Source of the DNA: Thalassobaculum sp965228445
GTDB lineage: Bacteria > Pseudomonadota > Alphaproteobacteria > Thalassobaculales > Thalassobaculaceae
Assembly (NCBI GenBank): GCA_965228445.1
Contig: OZ245813.1
Coordinates: 682,001-746,000, forward strand
DNA: 64,000 bases
Direction of reading: 5' to 3'
Shown here: in pieces, positions 1-7,974 of the stretch
How the letters are laid out: the number at the start of each line of letters is the position of its first letter
How positions within the stretch are numbered: the stretch's first letter is position 1
Notes under the pieces: model-generated
What the model saw: only the letters and a program-made list of their open reading frames with translations
What the model was told of the DNA's origin: nothing
Databases searched by the model: none
Translations under genes and position numbers: made by a program

Positions 1-323
1 TTGGTCTGCGGCATGGGGCCTTCCGACGCGTCGACCAGCAGCAGGGCGCCGTCGACCATGGTCAGGATGCGCTCCACCTCGCCGCCGAAATCGGCGTGGC
101 CCGGGGTGTCGACGATGTTGACCCGCGTGCCCTTCCAGTCGACGGAGGTGCACTTGGCGAGAATGGTGATCCCGCGCTCGCGTTCGATGTCGTTGCTGTC
201 CATCATCCGCTCAGCGGTCTGCTGGTTTTCGCGGAAGGTACCGGACTGCTTCAGCAGGACGTCGACGAGGGTCGTCTTGCCATGGTCGACATGCGCGATG
301 ATCGCGATATTACGGAGCGACAT
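1..323 (-). CDS. typA: Translational GTPase TypA/BipA, N-terminal part (cut by window edge)
   Basis: The first 107 codons of a ribosome-associated translational GTPase of the TypA/BipA family, which helps ribosome assembly and stress adaptation. The translated start reads MSLRNIAIIAHVDHGKTT, which carries the P-loop G1 motif (HVDHGKTT). It continues with the G2/switch I region (ERERGITILAK) and G3 (DTPGHADF), spaced as in BipA rather than EF-G or LepA. The gene runs off the left edge of the window, so the C-terminal domains cannot be seen. The ATG at 321-323 is the only start that gives the conserved N-terminus. An AT-rich leader of about 150 bases separates it from the next gene and probably holds its promoter. 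Confidence 0.95.
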   Translation of the reverse strand, partial: MSLRNIAIIAHVDHGKTTLVDVLLKQSGTFRENQQTAERMMDSNDIERERGITILAKCTSVDWKGTRVNIVDTPGHADFGGEVERILTMVDGALLLVDASEGPMPQT

Positions 324-478
324 TTTCGGGGGCCACCAACGTTGGGATGGCCGGAAAATAGCGATCTTTTGTTGCACTGCAAGATTTACTGACGACTATA
401 TAGAAGAATTAGCCGAACTGTGACCTTGGCAGCGAGGGTGCCGCGACGGCTAAACCCTTCCGTCGCGGCGATTCAGCG

Positions 479-1657
479 TCAGTCCTTGACCACCATCGGC
501 CGCGGGAAGTCGTAGAAGCATTCCGCGCCGGTTTCCGTGATCAGAAAGCATTCCGAGATCTCGATGCCGCAATCGTCGAGCATCAGGCCGGGAATCATGT
601 GGAAGGTCATGTTCGGCTGGATCACGGTCCTGTCGCCCGGGCGCAGGCTCATGGTGTGCTCGCCCCAGTCCGGCGGGTAGTTCAGGCCGACGGAGTAGCC
701 GATCCGGCTTTCCTTCTCGAAGCCGGACTTCGCCAACTCGCGGCGCCAGGCGGCCTCCACCTCCTCGCAGGTCGCGCCCGGCTTGGCGGCGTTCAGGGCG
801 GCGGCGATGCCGTCGCAGATCGTGGCACTGGCATCGGCCAGCTTCTGCGGCGGCTTGCCGAGCGACACGGTGCGGGCCATCGGGCAGTGGTAGCGCCTGC
901 GCACGCCCGCCAGTTCCAGGATCGTCGCCTCGCCGGACTTGAACGGCGCGTCCGACCAGGTCAGGTGCGGTGTGGAAGCGCCGATGCCCGAGGGCAGCAT
1001 CGGGACGATGGCGGGATAGTCGCCGCCGATCCCGTCCACGCCGCGGATGGCGGTGTCGTAGATCTGCGCCACCGCATCGCATTGGCGCACGCCGGGCCGC
1101 ACCGCCTCGATGCCGACCCGCATGGTCTCGGCGATGATCTTGGCGGCCTCGCGCATATAGGCGAGTTCGGCCGGCGACTTGATCGACCGCACCCAGTTTA
1201 CGACGTTGTTGCCGTTGGCGAAGCGGGCATTCGGCAGCGCCTTCTTCAGATGCTCGTAGGCCATCGGCGAGAAGTAGTAGCTGTCCATCTCCAGGCCGAC
1301 GGTGCCGCCGTTGATGTCGCGGCGCCCCATCTCCTCGGCCACCCAGTCCATGGGATGGCGGTCGGGCTGCTGCACGTAGTGATCCGGGAAGCCCAGGATG
1401 TTCTCGTGCCGCAGATGGGTGGTGACCTTGCCGGCATTGGCGTCCATGCCGCGCACGATCAGCACCGGCTCGTCCAGCGTCAGCGCCACCAGCAGGCATT
1501 GCGGCGTGTAGAACGACCAGCCGTCATAGCCGGTCAGGTAGCACATGTTGGCCGGCTCGGTGACGACCAGGGTATCGAGGCCCGCCTTCTCCATGGAGCG
1601 CCGAACGGCGTCCTGACGGGCGGTGTATTCGGCGTGGGAGAAGGCGGGTGAAGTCAT
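479..1657 (-). CDS. doeA: M24 (creatinase/prolidase fold) family protein, ectoine hydrolase-like
   Basis: A 392-residue pita-bread-fold protein. Two stretches match what I recall of ectoine hydrolases (DoeA/EutD): LTGYDGWSFY near residue 41, and near residue 322 GLNYPPDWGEHTMSLRPGDR followed by TVIQPNMTFH. It also has PHLTWSD and RRRYHCPMART. The usual five metal ligands of M24 aminopeptidases are not in their normal context, which fits the DoeA/creatinase branch. Such enzymes open the ring of ectoine. No doeB deacetylase is adjacent. Instead the gene sits 2 bases after pxpA, so it is almost certainly co-transcribed with a 5-oxoprolinase subunit and may act on a related cyclic amide or amidine. 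The family is well supported; the exact substrate is inference. Confidence 0.8.
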   Translation of the reverse strand: MTSPAFSHAEYTARQDAVRRSMEKAGLDTLVVTEPANMCYLTGYDGWSFYTPQCLLVALTLDEPVLIVRGMDANAGKVTTHLRHENILGFPDHYVQQPDRHPMDWVAEEMGRRDINGGTVGLEMDSYYFSPMAYEHLKKALPNARFANGNNVVNWVRSIKSPAELAYMREAAKIIAETMRVGIEAVRPGVRQCDAVAQIYDTAIRGVDGIGGDYPAIVPMLPSGIGASTPHLTWSDAPFKSGEATILELAGVRRRYHCPMARTVSLGKPPQKLADASATICDGIAAALNAAKPGATCEEVEAAWRRELAKSGFEKESRIGYSVGLNYPPDWGEHTMSLRPGDRTVIQPNMTFHMIPGLMLDDCGIEISECFLITETGAECFYDFPRPMVVKD

Positions 1658-1659
1658 GG

Positions 1660-2436
1660 TCAGCCAAGCTCCATCTCGGGAAGGGGGACGATCTCGATGC
1701 CGGCGGATTCGATACCGGCGCGGACCTTGGTGGCGACGGCGACCGCGGTCGGGCCGTCGCCATGGACGCAGATGCTGTGGACCACGGCCGGCACATGCTT
1801 GCCGGAGGTCGAGACCACTTCCTGGTTCTGGATCATGTGGATGATCCGCTCGGCCGCCTCGTCCGGATCGTGGACCATGGCGTTGGGCTGGCTGCGCGGG
1901 GTCAGGTTGCCGTCGTCGTCATAGGTACGGTCGGCGAAGACCTCCGAGGCGAAGGTCAGACCCATGTCCTGGGCGACCTCGATCATCTTGCAGCCGGTCG
2001 GGGCGAGGAAGATCAGCGAGGGGTCGACGGCCTTGATCGCCCGGCCGATGGCCTGGGCCCAGTCCAGCTCGACGGCGCAGATGTTGCCCAGCGCGCCGTG
2101 GGTCTTCACATGGGTAACCTTCATGCCGTTGGCCGCCGCCATCGCCTGCAGCGCGCCGATCTGGTAGCAGACCATCCGCTCCACATCGTCGGTCGCCATC
2201 TGGATCTTGCGCCGGCCGAAACCCCACAGATCGTTGAAGCCGGGATGGGCGCCGACGGAGACGCCGCGCTCCTTGGACTGCTTGCAGACCCGGTCCATCA
2301 CGTTCCAGTCGCCGCCGTGGAAGCCGCAGGCAACGTTGGCCGATTTGATGATCTTCAGCATCTCGCTGTCGTTGCCGATATCGTAATCGCCGAAACCTTC
2401 ACCCATATCGGCGTTCAAATTGACCTTGCGAGCCAT
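1660..2436 (-). CDS. pxpA: 5-oxoprolinase subunit PxpA (LamB/YcsF family)
   Basis: A 258-residue LamB/YcsF-family protein, the A subunit of the ATP-dependent 5-oxoprolinase PxpABC, which opens 5-oxoproline (pyroglutamate) to glutamate. The family signature is clear: LNADMGEGFGDYDIGND near the N-terminus, ACGFHGGD, GVSVGAHPGFNDLWGFGRR and VKTHGALGN. Length is normal for the family (about 250). The start ATG lies 63 bases from the divergent pxpB, with the promoters squeezed between them. The stop is 2 bases before the M24 gene, so the two form an operon. Splitting pxpA from pxpBC in divergent orientation is less usual than a single pxpBCA operon. Confidence 0.95.
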   Translation of the reverse strand: MARKVNLNADMGEGFGDYDIGNDSEMLKIIKSANVACGFHGGDWNVMDRVCKQSKERGVSVGAHPGFNDLWGFGRRKIQMATDDVERMVCYQIGALQAMAAANGMKVTHVKTHGALGNICAVELDWAQAIGRAIKAVDPSLIFLAPTGCKMIEVAQDMGLTFASEVFADRTYDDDGNLTPRSQPNAMVHDPDEAAERIIHMIQNQEVVSTSGKHVPAVVHSICVHGDGPTAVAVATKVRAGIESAGIEIVPLPEMELG

Positions 2437-2499
2437 TGCGACTTCATCCTACGGAGGTGGGAACTGGTCTGAGTAAACACCCCACGAACGGACAGGTCC

Positions 2500-3267
2500 A
2501 TGCCTCCAGCCACACCCGACGAAACCGTTTCCGCTCCGCGCTTCCTGGCGGCGGGAGATACGGCCGTGGTGGTCGAGTTCGGGACGGTCGTCGACCGCGC
2601 CGTCAACCGGCGTGTGACCAGCCTCGGCCGGGCGCTGCGGGCGGCGGAGATGGCCGGGATCGTCGACCTGGTGCCGACCTTCCGCTCGCTGATGGTGCAT
2701 TACGATCCGACGGTGGTGCGCCGGGCCGAGATCGAGGACAAGGTGAACGCCCTGCTGCCGGATCTCAGCGACGAGGCGACCGGCGGCCGGCTGTGGCGCG
2801 TGCCGACCCTGTATGGCGGGGAATATGGCCCCGACCTGGAGGATGTGGCGCAGCGCACGGGCATGACGGCCGAGAAGGTCGTCGAGATCCATTCCTCCGG
2901 CACCTACGAGTGCTACATGATGGGCTTCATGCCGGGGCTCGGCTATCTCGGCATCCTGCCGGACGAATTGGCTCTGCCGCGCCGTACCGAGCCGCGGGTC
3001 CGCGTCCCGGGCGGGTCGGTCTCCATCGCCACCAACCTGACCAACATCTATACCAAGGAATCGCCGGGCGGCTGGCATCTGCTGGGCCGCACGCCGATCG
3101 AGCTGTTCGACCTGCGCCGCCCGGAGCCGATCCTGCTCAATGCCGGCGACAGCGTGCAGTTCTACGAGATCGACGAGGCGACCTATAGGGAGATGCGGGC
3201 GCGTGCCGACGAGGGCGACCCCGTCATCGAACCTCAGGAACTGACCGCTTCGGGAGACGGCGCATGA
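2500..3267 (+). CDS. pxpB: 5-oxoprolinase subunit PxpB (KipI family)
   Basis: A 255-residue KipI-family protein, the B subunit of 5-oxoprolinase. It has the typical order: an N-terminal domain with GDTAVVVEFG, then the allophanate-hydrolase-subunit-1-like core with YMMGFMPGLGYLGILPDELA, the RTEPRVRVPGGSVSIA loop and the SPGGWHLLGRTP motif. The start ATG follows a weak purine stretch and gives the expected N-terminus. The stop overlaps pxpC by 4 bases, so B and C are translationally coupled; in other bacteria they bind each other or are fused. Confidence 0.94.
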   Translation: MPPATPDETVSAPRFLAAGDTAVVVEFGTVVDRAVNRRVTSLGRALRAAEMAGIVDLVPTFRSLMVHYDPTVVRRAEIEDKVNALLPDLSDEATGGRLWRVPTLYGGEYGPDLEDVAQRTGMTAEKVVEIHSSGTYECYMMGFMPGLGYLGILPDELALPRRTEPRVRVPGGSVSIATNLTNIYTKESPGGWHLLGRTPIELFDLRRPEPILLNAGDSVQFYEIDEATYREMRARADEGDPVIEPQELTASGDGA

Positions 3268-4289
3268 GCGGGCTTCGCGTCGTCAGCGCCGGCTTCGCGC
3301 CGACCATCCAGGATCTCGGCCGGCCCCAGGTTCAGCATCTGGGCGTCCCGCCCTCGGGCGCGCTCGACCCGGTGGCGCTGGCCATCGCCAACGCCCTGGT
3401 CGGCAACGAGCCGGGAGCCGCCGCCCTGGAACTGCGGGTGATGGGCCCGACCCTGGAGGTGGAGGCGGAGTCCGCGCGCGTCGCCCTGGTCGGCACCGTG
3501 GCGGCCCTGGAAGTGCAGGGCGAGCGCGGCGGGCCGGTGGATGCCAACCGCTCGGTCCGCTTCGGCCGGGGCACCAAGTTCCGCATCGGCGGGCTGTCGG
3601 ATACCGGTGTCGCCTATCTGGCCGTGGAGGGCGGGATCGACGTGCCGGAGGTCTACGGCTCCCGCGCCACCTATACCCGCTCGCAGATCGGCGGCATCGA
3701 GGGCCGCGCGGTGAAGGACGGCGACCTGTTGCCGCTGGCCCAGGATGCCGTCGGCGAGCGCAGCGAGATCAGATGTCCGGACCTGGACTGGGCCCGAGTG
3801 AGCGGCCCGATCCGGGTGGTGCTCGGTCCGCAGGACGATTTCTTCTCCGACGAGAGCATCGCCGGGCTGTTCGACGAGACCTATACCTGCACGCGGGAGG
3901 CCGACCGGATGGGCATCCGGCTCGACGGTCCGGCGCTGAAACACGTGAAGGGCCACGACATCGTGTCGGACGGCATCGTCACCGGCGCGATCCAGGTGCC
4001 GGGCAACGGCATGCCGATCCTGCTGCTGGCGGATCACCAGACCACCGGCGGCTATCCCAAGGTCGGCACGGTGATCTCCGCCGATGTGCCGCGGCTGGGC
4101 CGGCTGCGGCCGGGCGATGAGATCCGGTTCGAGCAGGTTTCGGTGGAGGACGCCCAGGCGATCCGCGCCGAGCTCGAGGTGGCGACGGCGAAGGTGATCG
4201 ACCGGTTCGAGCGGGCGGGCGCCTGGCTCGACGAGGCGGCGCTGTACCGCGAGAACCTGGTCAGCGGGGTTGTCGGGCCGATGGATTGA
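3264..4289 (+). CDS. pxpC: 5-oxoprolinase subunit PxpC (KipA family, biotin-dependent carboxyltransferase-like domain)
   Basis: A 341-residue allophanate-hydrolase-subunit-2-like (KipA) protein, the C subunit of 5-oxoprolinase. The N-terminus has the family signature TIQDLGRPQVQHLGVPPSGA followed by LD. A central DRMGIRLDGPAL segment and the ILLADHQTTGGYPKVGTVIS segment are also typical. It starts inside the end of pxpB (4-base overlap). It is convergent with the PEPC-like gene, with about 310 bases of palindrome-rich DNA between them. Catalysis needs all three subunits, so this gene depends on the divergent pxpA. Confidence 0.94.
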   Translation: MSGLRVVSAGFAPTIQDLGRPQVQHLGVPPSGALDPVALAIANALVGNEPGAAALELRVMGPTLEVEAESARVALVGTVAALEVQGERGGPVDANRSVRFGRGTKFRIGGLSDTGVAYLAVEGGIDVPEVYGSRATYTRSQIGGIEGRAVKDGDLLPLAQDAVGERSEIRCPDLDWARVSGPIRVVLGPQDDFFSDESIAGLFDETYTCTREADRMGIRLDGPALKHVKGHDIVSDGIVTGAIQVPGNGMPILLLADHQTTGGYPKVGTVISADVPRLGRLRPGDEIRFEQVSVEDAQAIRAELEVATAKVIDRFERAGAWLDEAALYRENLVSGVVGPMD

Positions 4290-4324
4290 GGGGGCGTTTC
4301 GCTCGCTCCTTTTCTCTTAGAGCG

Positions 4325-4418
4325 CTCCCCGGATCTATTCCGGGGCAGGGGATGGGGCAGTGCCGGGCTCCCCACCGTTCGCGTGGTGGATGTCTCGCCC
4401 TGGAATAAATCCGGGGAG
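4325..4418. repeat. Intergenic inverted repeat, 22-base arms
   Basis: Arms at 4325-4346 and 4397-4418 are reverse complements at 20 of 22 positions. Each contains the core TATTCC plus CCCCGG. The element lies between the convergent ends of pxpC and the PEPC-like gene and leaves a loop of 50 bases. A related core (GTTCCGGGGCA) forms another inverted repeat at 7831-7915. This looks like a dispersed REP/MITE-type palindrome; a bidirectional terminator role is possible, but no T-run follows. The 4290-4601 gap holds only this element and the next one. Confidence 0.6.
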
Positions 4419-4449
4419 TGGGAGAGGGAATACCTCCCAACGTCTTCAC

Positions 4450-4566
4450 CCCGTCATTCCGGACGGGCCCGGACGCGATCCGGGGCGGGCCGGGACCTAG
4501 ACGCGACGTCAGTCCCAGGTCCCGGTCCGTCCCCGGGGCGAGCCCGGAGTCAACCGGGATGACGGG
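4450..4566. repeat. Intergenic palindromic element with CCCGTCATTCCGG ends
   Basis: Terminal arms at 4450-4462 and 4554-4566 are complementary at 12 of 13 positions (CCCGTCATTCCGG against CCGGGATGACGGG). The interior is extremely GC-rich and carries further short inverted segments (GGGCCGGGACC, GGTCCCGGTCC). It lies in the gap between convergent genes. The CGTCATTCCGG / CCGGGATGACGG type of end is one I associate with mobile-like palindromes in many alphaproteobacterial genomes. That link is from memory and not tested. Confidence 0.55.
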
Positions 4567-4601
4567 AAAGGTAAGTGGGGAAGGCTAGGAGCGGCCAGCC
4601 G

Positions 4602-7463
4602 TCACCCATACGCCCCATAGAAATGCGCGATGCCGACGCTGATCTCCTTGATCGCTCCGTCGATCCAGCGCAGCGGATCGGCGATGCCCCGCTTGACCTC
4701 CGGATAGCCGGCCTGCTCGGCGGCGATGTCGCTCGGCTCGGTGAGGGCCGAGAACGCCTCCGCCGCCTCGGTACCCGTCGGGAAGATGGTCTCGATCGTC
4801 TCCGCCACCTCGGCGAAGCGTAGATCCAGCGCCATGTCGATCAGCACCGCATGGGTCAGGTCGTGGCGGTGCGAGAAGCCCGGCGTCGACGCGGTCAGCG
4901 AGAAGGCCTGCATCACCAGCACCAGCCGCACCGCGTGCAGCACGTAGAGCTCGCGCGGGAAGCTGCGGTCGCCGATCCCGTCGTTCGCCATGTCGCCGCA
5001 GACCGTGTCGAGCTGGCGGCGGTCGCGGGACAGCAGGTTTGCCAGCCGTTGGATCGCGTGGTCGTGGTCGCGCCGGCTGAGCCGGTCGGCGATCCGGTAG
5101 GCGACCTTGGCCGCATCCTCGCTGTCGGTGCGCGACGCCTGGATGGTCCAGAAGCTGGGGCTGTACAGGTCGGCATAGGTCCGTAGCACCGCCATGCTGG
5201 TCAGCCGGCGTGCCCGCATCACCATCGCCATCAGCCGCGAGAACCGGGGCGAGCCCTCGACCAGCGCCAGGAACCGCTCCGGCTCGCGCCGCGCCGCCAG
5301 ACCCAGTCCGCCCATGACGTTGGCCGGAGCGGCGAGCTGTTGCAGGGCGGCGTTGTGCGGGATCGCCCGCATGCCCCGCGCGCCGGCCCCTTTCGAGGTG
5401 CCGCTCTGCCGTCGCGTCTTGCGCGAGCCGGTGGCAGGCAGCAGGTTCGGCGGGAAGGCACCGAGCACGTCCTGGTAATGCTCGTCCTCGAACAGCGCTT
5501 CCTGCCAGGACTTCACCGCCCGGTAGATGTCCCAGGAGAAGTCGATATCGGCGTAGAACGCGTCCTCCTCCGGCGCCGCGATGCCGGGAGGGGCGAAGGC
5601 CCAGCGGGCGATGCCGCAGGTGGTCGCCTCCGCCAGCGCCGGGGTGGTGAAGTAAAGATAGCCGTCGCCGCCCTGGAAGCTCATCTCCGCCAGCGCCCGC
5701 AGGCCCTTCTGGGCGTAGCGCGCCCGGGCCCAGGGGGTGAAGAGATGGTCGAACCGGTCGGCCAGCGTGCCGGGGAAGCCGCCGCGGCCCATGGATTCCC
5801 CATGGGTGTTGAACAGCAGCACCTCCACGTCGTCGATCCCGCGGGCGGCCATGGCGCGAGCGACCTGGATCTGCAGGCGCTCGATCGCCAGGTTGGCGCC
5901 GATCTGACCCATGAACCGCCCGCTGTCGGAGAAGCCGAACTGCAGGCTGACCCGGCCCCGGCCGCGGATATAGGCGACGTATTCCTCCTCGTCGAACAGC
6001 CGTTCCATGAACCGCCCGCCGCGCTCGATCACCGGCGGGGTCTCGAACAGCGGCGAGATGTCGACCCGGTCGGCGATGCCGTAATGCCGGGCGAGATATA
6101 CGGCGCCCATGATCGTGGCCGGCGCCTCGACTTCGGCGATCAGGAAACGGATCGGCGCGTCGGCGTCGATATGCTTGAGGATCTGGGCGCAGAGCATCAT
6201 CTGCCGCCGCGCCGTCATGCTCTCCTGGAACACCGCGCCGAAATTCACGTTGGCGGCGGTGGTTCGGGCGGTCTTCTCGGCGGCGGCGGCCAGCGCGCGG
6301 CGGTCGTGGAACTCGGCCAGGCCGGACAGCTCCAGGTCGGCCTGCACGGCGGAGCGCACCTGGGCCGCGTTCACCCGCAGATGGATCTTGGCGATGCCGA
6401 GCCCGCAGGCCGCCATCTCGGCGGCGAGCACGCAGAGCGCCTTGCGCCGGGTGGTGTCGCTCTCCTCGGCGATGATGCCGTCCAGCGCGTCGAGGATCGG
6501 AGTGAGGGAGGTGAGACGGCCCGGTCCGTCGGCGGTCAGCCGGTTGGCGGCGGTCACCACCACGTCCGGATCCTCCAGGTCGCCGGCGAACTGGGCGGCC
6601 TGGGCAACGGTCTCGGCCTCGGCCGCGCTCAATCGGTCGATCAGCGACCGCAGGGCGTCGCCGCCGATCTCCGCCAGACCGTCGCGGTAGCGGCCGAGTT
6701 GCAGCGCCTTCTCCTCCAGGCGGAAGCGCAGGGTCTCCGCCCAGTGAATGTCGGTGCGGCCGTCCAGGTCGTAGCCGACCCAGGTGGCGAGCTGCAGCGG
6801 GGCGGGGCGGATGCTCCACCATTTGTTCGGGACATGGGTCTCCAGCCAGTCGAGGATCGCGCCGTTCAGCTTGCGCAGCGCGTCCTGGGCGTTGAGCAGT
6901 GCTGCCCGGACGTCCTCATGTTCGGCAGCCAGGGTGATCGACGGATCCGGCGCATGGGGAACGTCGCCGAGAGCGGAGGCGGCGTCGGCCTGGCCGCTGG
7001 CGATGCCGGCGAGGATGGCGCGCATCCGGCGGGACAGCGCGAAGGTCGGATGGGCGGTGAAGACGATCCCGGCGCGGGTCGTCTCCACCGCGGCGCGGAT
7101 CTCCGCCACCCCGGCTTCCTCCAGCGGGGCGAGCGCAGCCTCGACGCAAGCCGTCCAGTCGGCCGGCGGGCACTGTTCGCGCAGCCGTCCGGCGCGCTCG
7201 ATCAGGGCGCGGTCGCTGATCTGGCGCACGACCGAATGCAGGGCGGCGAGGTCAAGGGAGCCGTCTTCCAGATGCTCCAGCAGGTCGATGGCGAGGCTGC
7301 GTACCCCGGTGGCGAGCGGATCGTGCTGGGCGATGGAATCGTGATGGGTCAGCCGGTCGAGGCACCAGGCGACGAGATCGTGGGAGGCCGGGCGCAGCGG
7401 ATGGACCGACGCGTCGGCGGGCGTCTTGGGCTGATCGTCGCGGGAGGTTTCGGCCTGGGACAC
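4602..7463 (-). CDS. Phosphoenolpyruvate carboxylase homologue with altered active-site residues
   Basis: A 953-residue PEPC-superfamily protein. The GTG at 7463 is preferred because AGGAGGAG lies 7 bases upstream; longer starts lack such a site. The PEPC block TAHPT is present (His at residue 138, then F where Glu is usual). The metal-site blocks are recognisable as LFETPP and GFSDS. The block that is FHGRGGSIGRGG in E. coli reads FNTHGESMGRGG here, so the catalytic His and first Arg are replaced. SDSAKD is replaced by SDSGRF, and the C-terminus ends in YGAYG, not the RNTG tail. The protein keeps family length and order, so it is not a decayed gene. It may have weak, altered or no carboxylase activity. 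It stands alone, flanked by repeats. Confidence 0.75.
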   Translation of the reverse strand: MSQAETSRDDQPKTPADASVHPLRPASHDLVAWCLDRLTHHDSIAQHDPLATGVRSLAIDLLEHLEDGSLDLAALHSVVRQISDRALIERAGRLREQCPPADWTACVEAALAPLEEAGVAEIRAAVETTRAGIVFTAHPTFALSRRMRAILAGIASGQADAASALGDVPHAPDPSITLAAEHEDVRAALLNAQDALRKLNGAILDWLETHVPNKWWSIRPAPLQLATWVGYDLDGRTDIHWAETLRFRLEEKALQLGRYRDGLAEIGGDALRSLIDRLSAAEAETVAQAAQFAGDLEDPDVVVTAANRLTADGPGRLTSLTPILDALDGIIAEESDTTRRKALCVLAAEMAACGLGIAKIHLRVNAAQVRSAVQADLELSGLAEFHDRRALAAAAEKTARTTAANVNFGAVFQESMTARRQMMLCAQILKHIDADAPIRFLIAEVEAPATIMGAVYLARHYGIADRVDISPLFETPPVIERGGRFMERLFDEEEYVAYIRGRGRVSLQFGFSDSGRFMGQIGANLAIERLQIQVARAMAARGIDDVEVLLFNTHGESMGRGGFPGTLADRFDHLFTPWARARYAQKGLRALAEMSFQGGDGYLYFTTPALAEATTCGIARWAFAPPGIAAPEEDAFYADIDFSWDIYRAVKSWQEALFEDEHYQDVLGAFPPNLLPATGSRKTRRQSGTSKGAGARGMRAIPHNAALQQLAAPANVMGGLGLAARREPERFLALVEGSPRFSRLMAMVMRARRLTSMAVLRTYADLYSPSFWTIQASRTDSEDAAKVAYRIADRLSRRDHDHAIQRLANLLSRDRRQLDTVCGDMANDGIGDRSFPRELYVLHAVRLVLVMQAFSLTASTPGFSHRHDLTHAVLIDMALDLRFAEVAETIETIFPTGTEAAEAFSALTEPSDIAAEQAGYPEVKRGIADPLRWIDGAIKEISVGIAHFYGAYG

Positions 7464-7974
7464 GGGAAAACTCCTCCTGGTCACCGCGCCCGAGCGGGTG
7501 ATTTTCTGGCTTCCTAGGTGTCCTCCCAAGGCCGGGGTCGGTTATCCGCTCCTCCGCACGCGGCCGGGTCGGAGCCGGTGTCGCGCAGGACCAGTATTCC
7601 ACGAGTCCGGGTGCGGGTTCGAGGGGGAACTGGGGCGGGAGTTTTCGTGGTGGAGGGTTCCCGCCCCTCAGACGTCGTCCCGGCCCTCGAACGTCTTCCA
7701 GACCCTCAGGCGTCTTCCCGGCCACGCGCCGGGATCGAGGGTGGGTTTTGCTGGATCGTCGGAAGGGTCTCGGTGAGCGTTCCCCCTGGGCCCCGGCGCA
7801 AGGCCGGGGAGACGAGGAGAAGAAGCGCCATTGTTCCGGGGCAGGGCAAAGGCACGGGTCGTCGCCAGACAGTAGGGCGCGGGCTTCGCGGGGCGGAAGG
7901 CTTGCCCCGGAACAAGTCCGGGGAGTGCGAGTGAGAGAGCCGTCGGAGAGAGGAAAGAGGAGGCAAAAGCCCCC
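7464..7974. other. 511-base intergenic region, repeat-rich, no gene seen
   Basis: No convincing reading frame fills this gap between the MBL hydrolase and the PEPC-like gene, both on the minus strand. It holds several GC-rich palindromic segments: CGTCTTCCCGG plus CCGGGATCGAGG near 7711-7740, CCCCGGCGCAAGGCCGGGG near 7791-7809, and the inverted repeat listed separately at 7831-7915. The promoter of the PEPC-like gene must lie in the left half, but I could not pick out convincing -35 and -10 boxes. Confidence 0.5.
7831..7915. repeat. Intergenic inverted repeat with TTGTTCCGGGGCA arms
   Basis: The 13-base sequence at 7831-7843 is repeated perfectly in reverse complement at 7903-7915. The right arm is followed by GTCCGGGGAG, resembling the flank of the right arm of the element at 4325-4418. 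The two elements sit on either side of the PEPC-like gene. Confidence 0.5.

Noticed and set aside
4585..6822. Long minus-strand frame of 745 codons inside the PEPC-like gene
   Set aside because: Arg/Pro/Gly/Ala-rich shadow in another frame of a gene with clear PEPC motifs; no domain features.
5340..7517. Plus-strand frame of 725 codons antisense to the PEPC-like gene
   Set aside because: High-GC antisense shadow; composition is His/Val/Gly/Asp-rich and no motif is recognisable.
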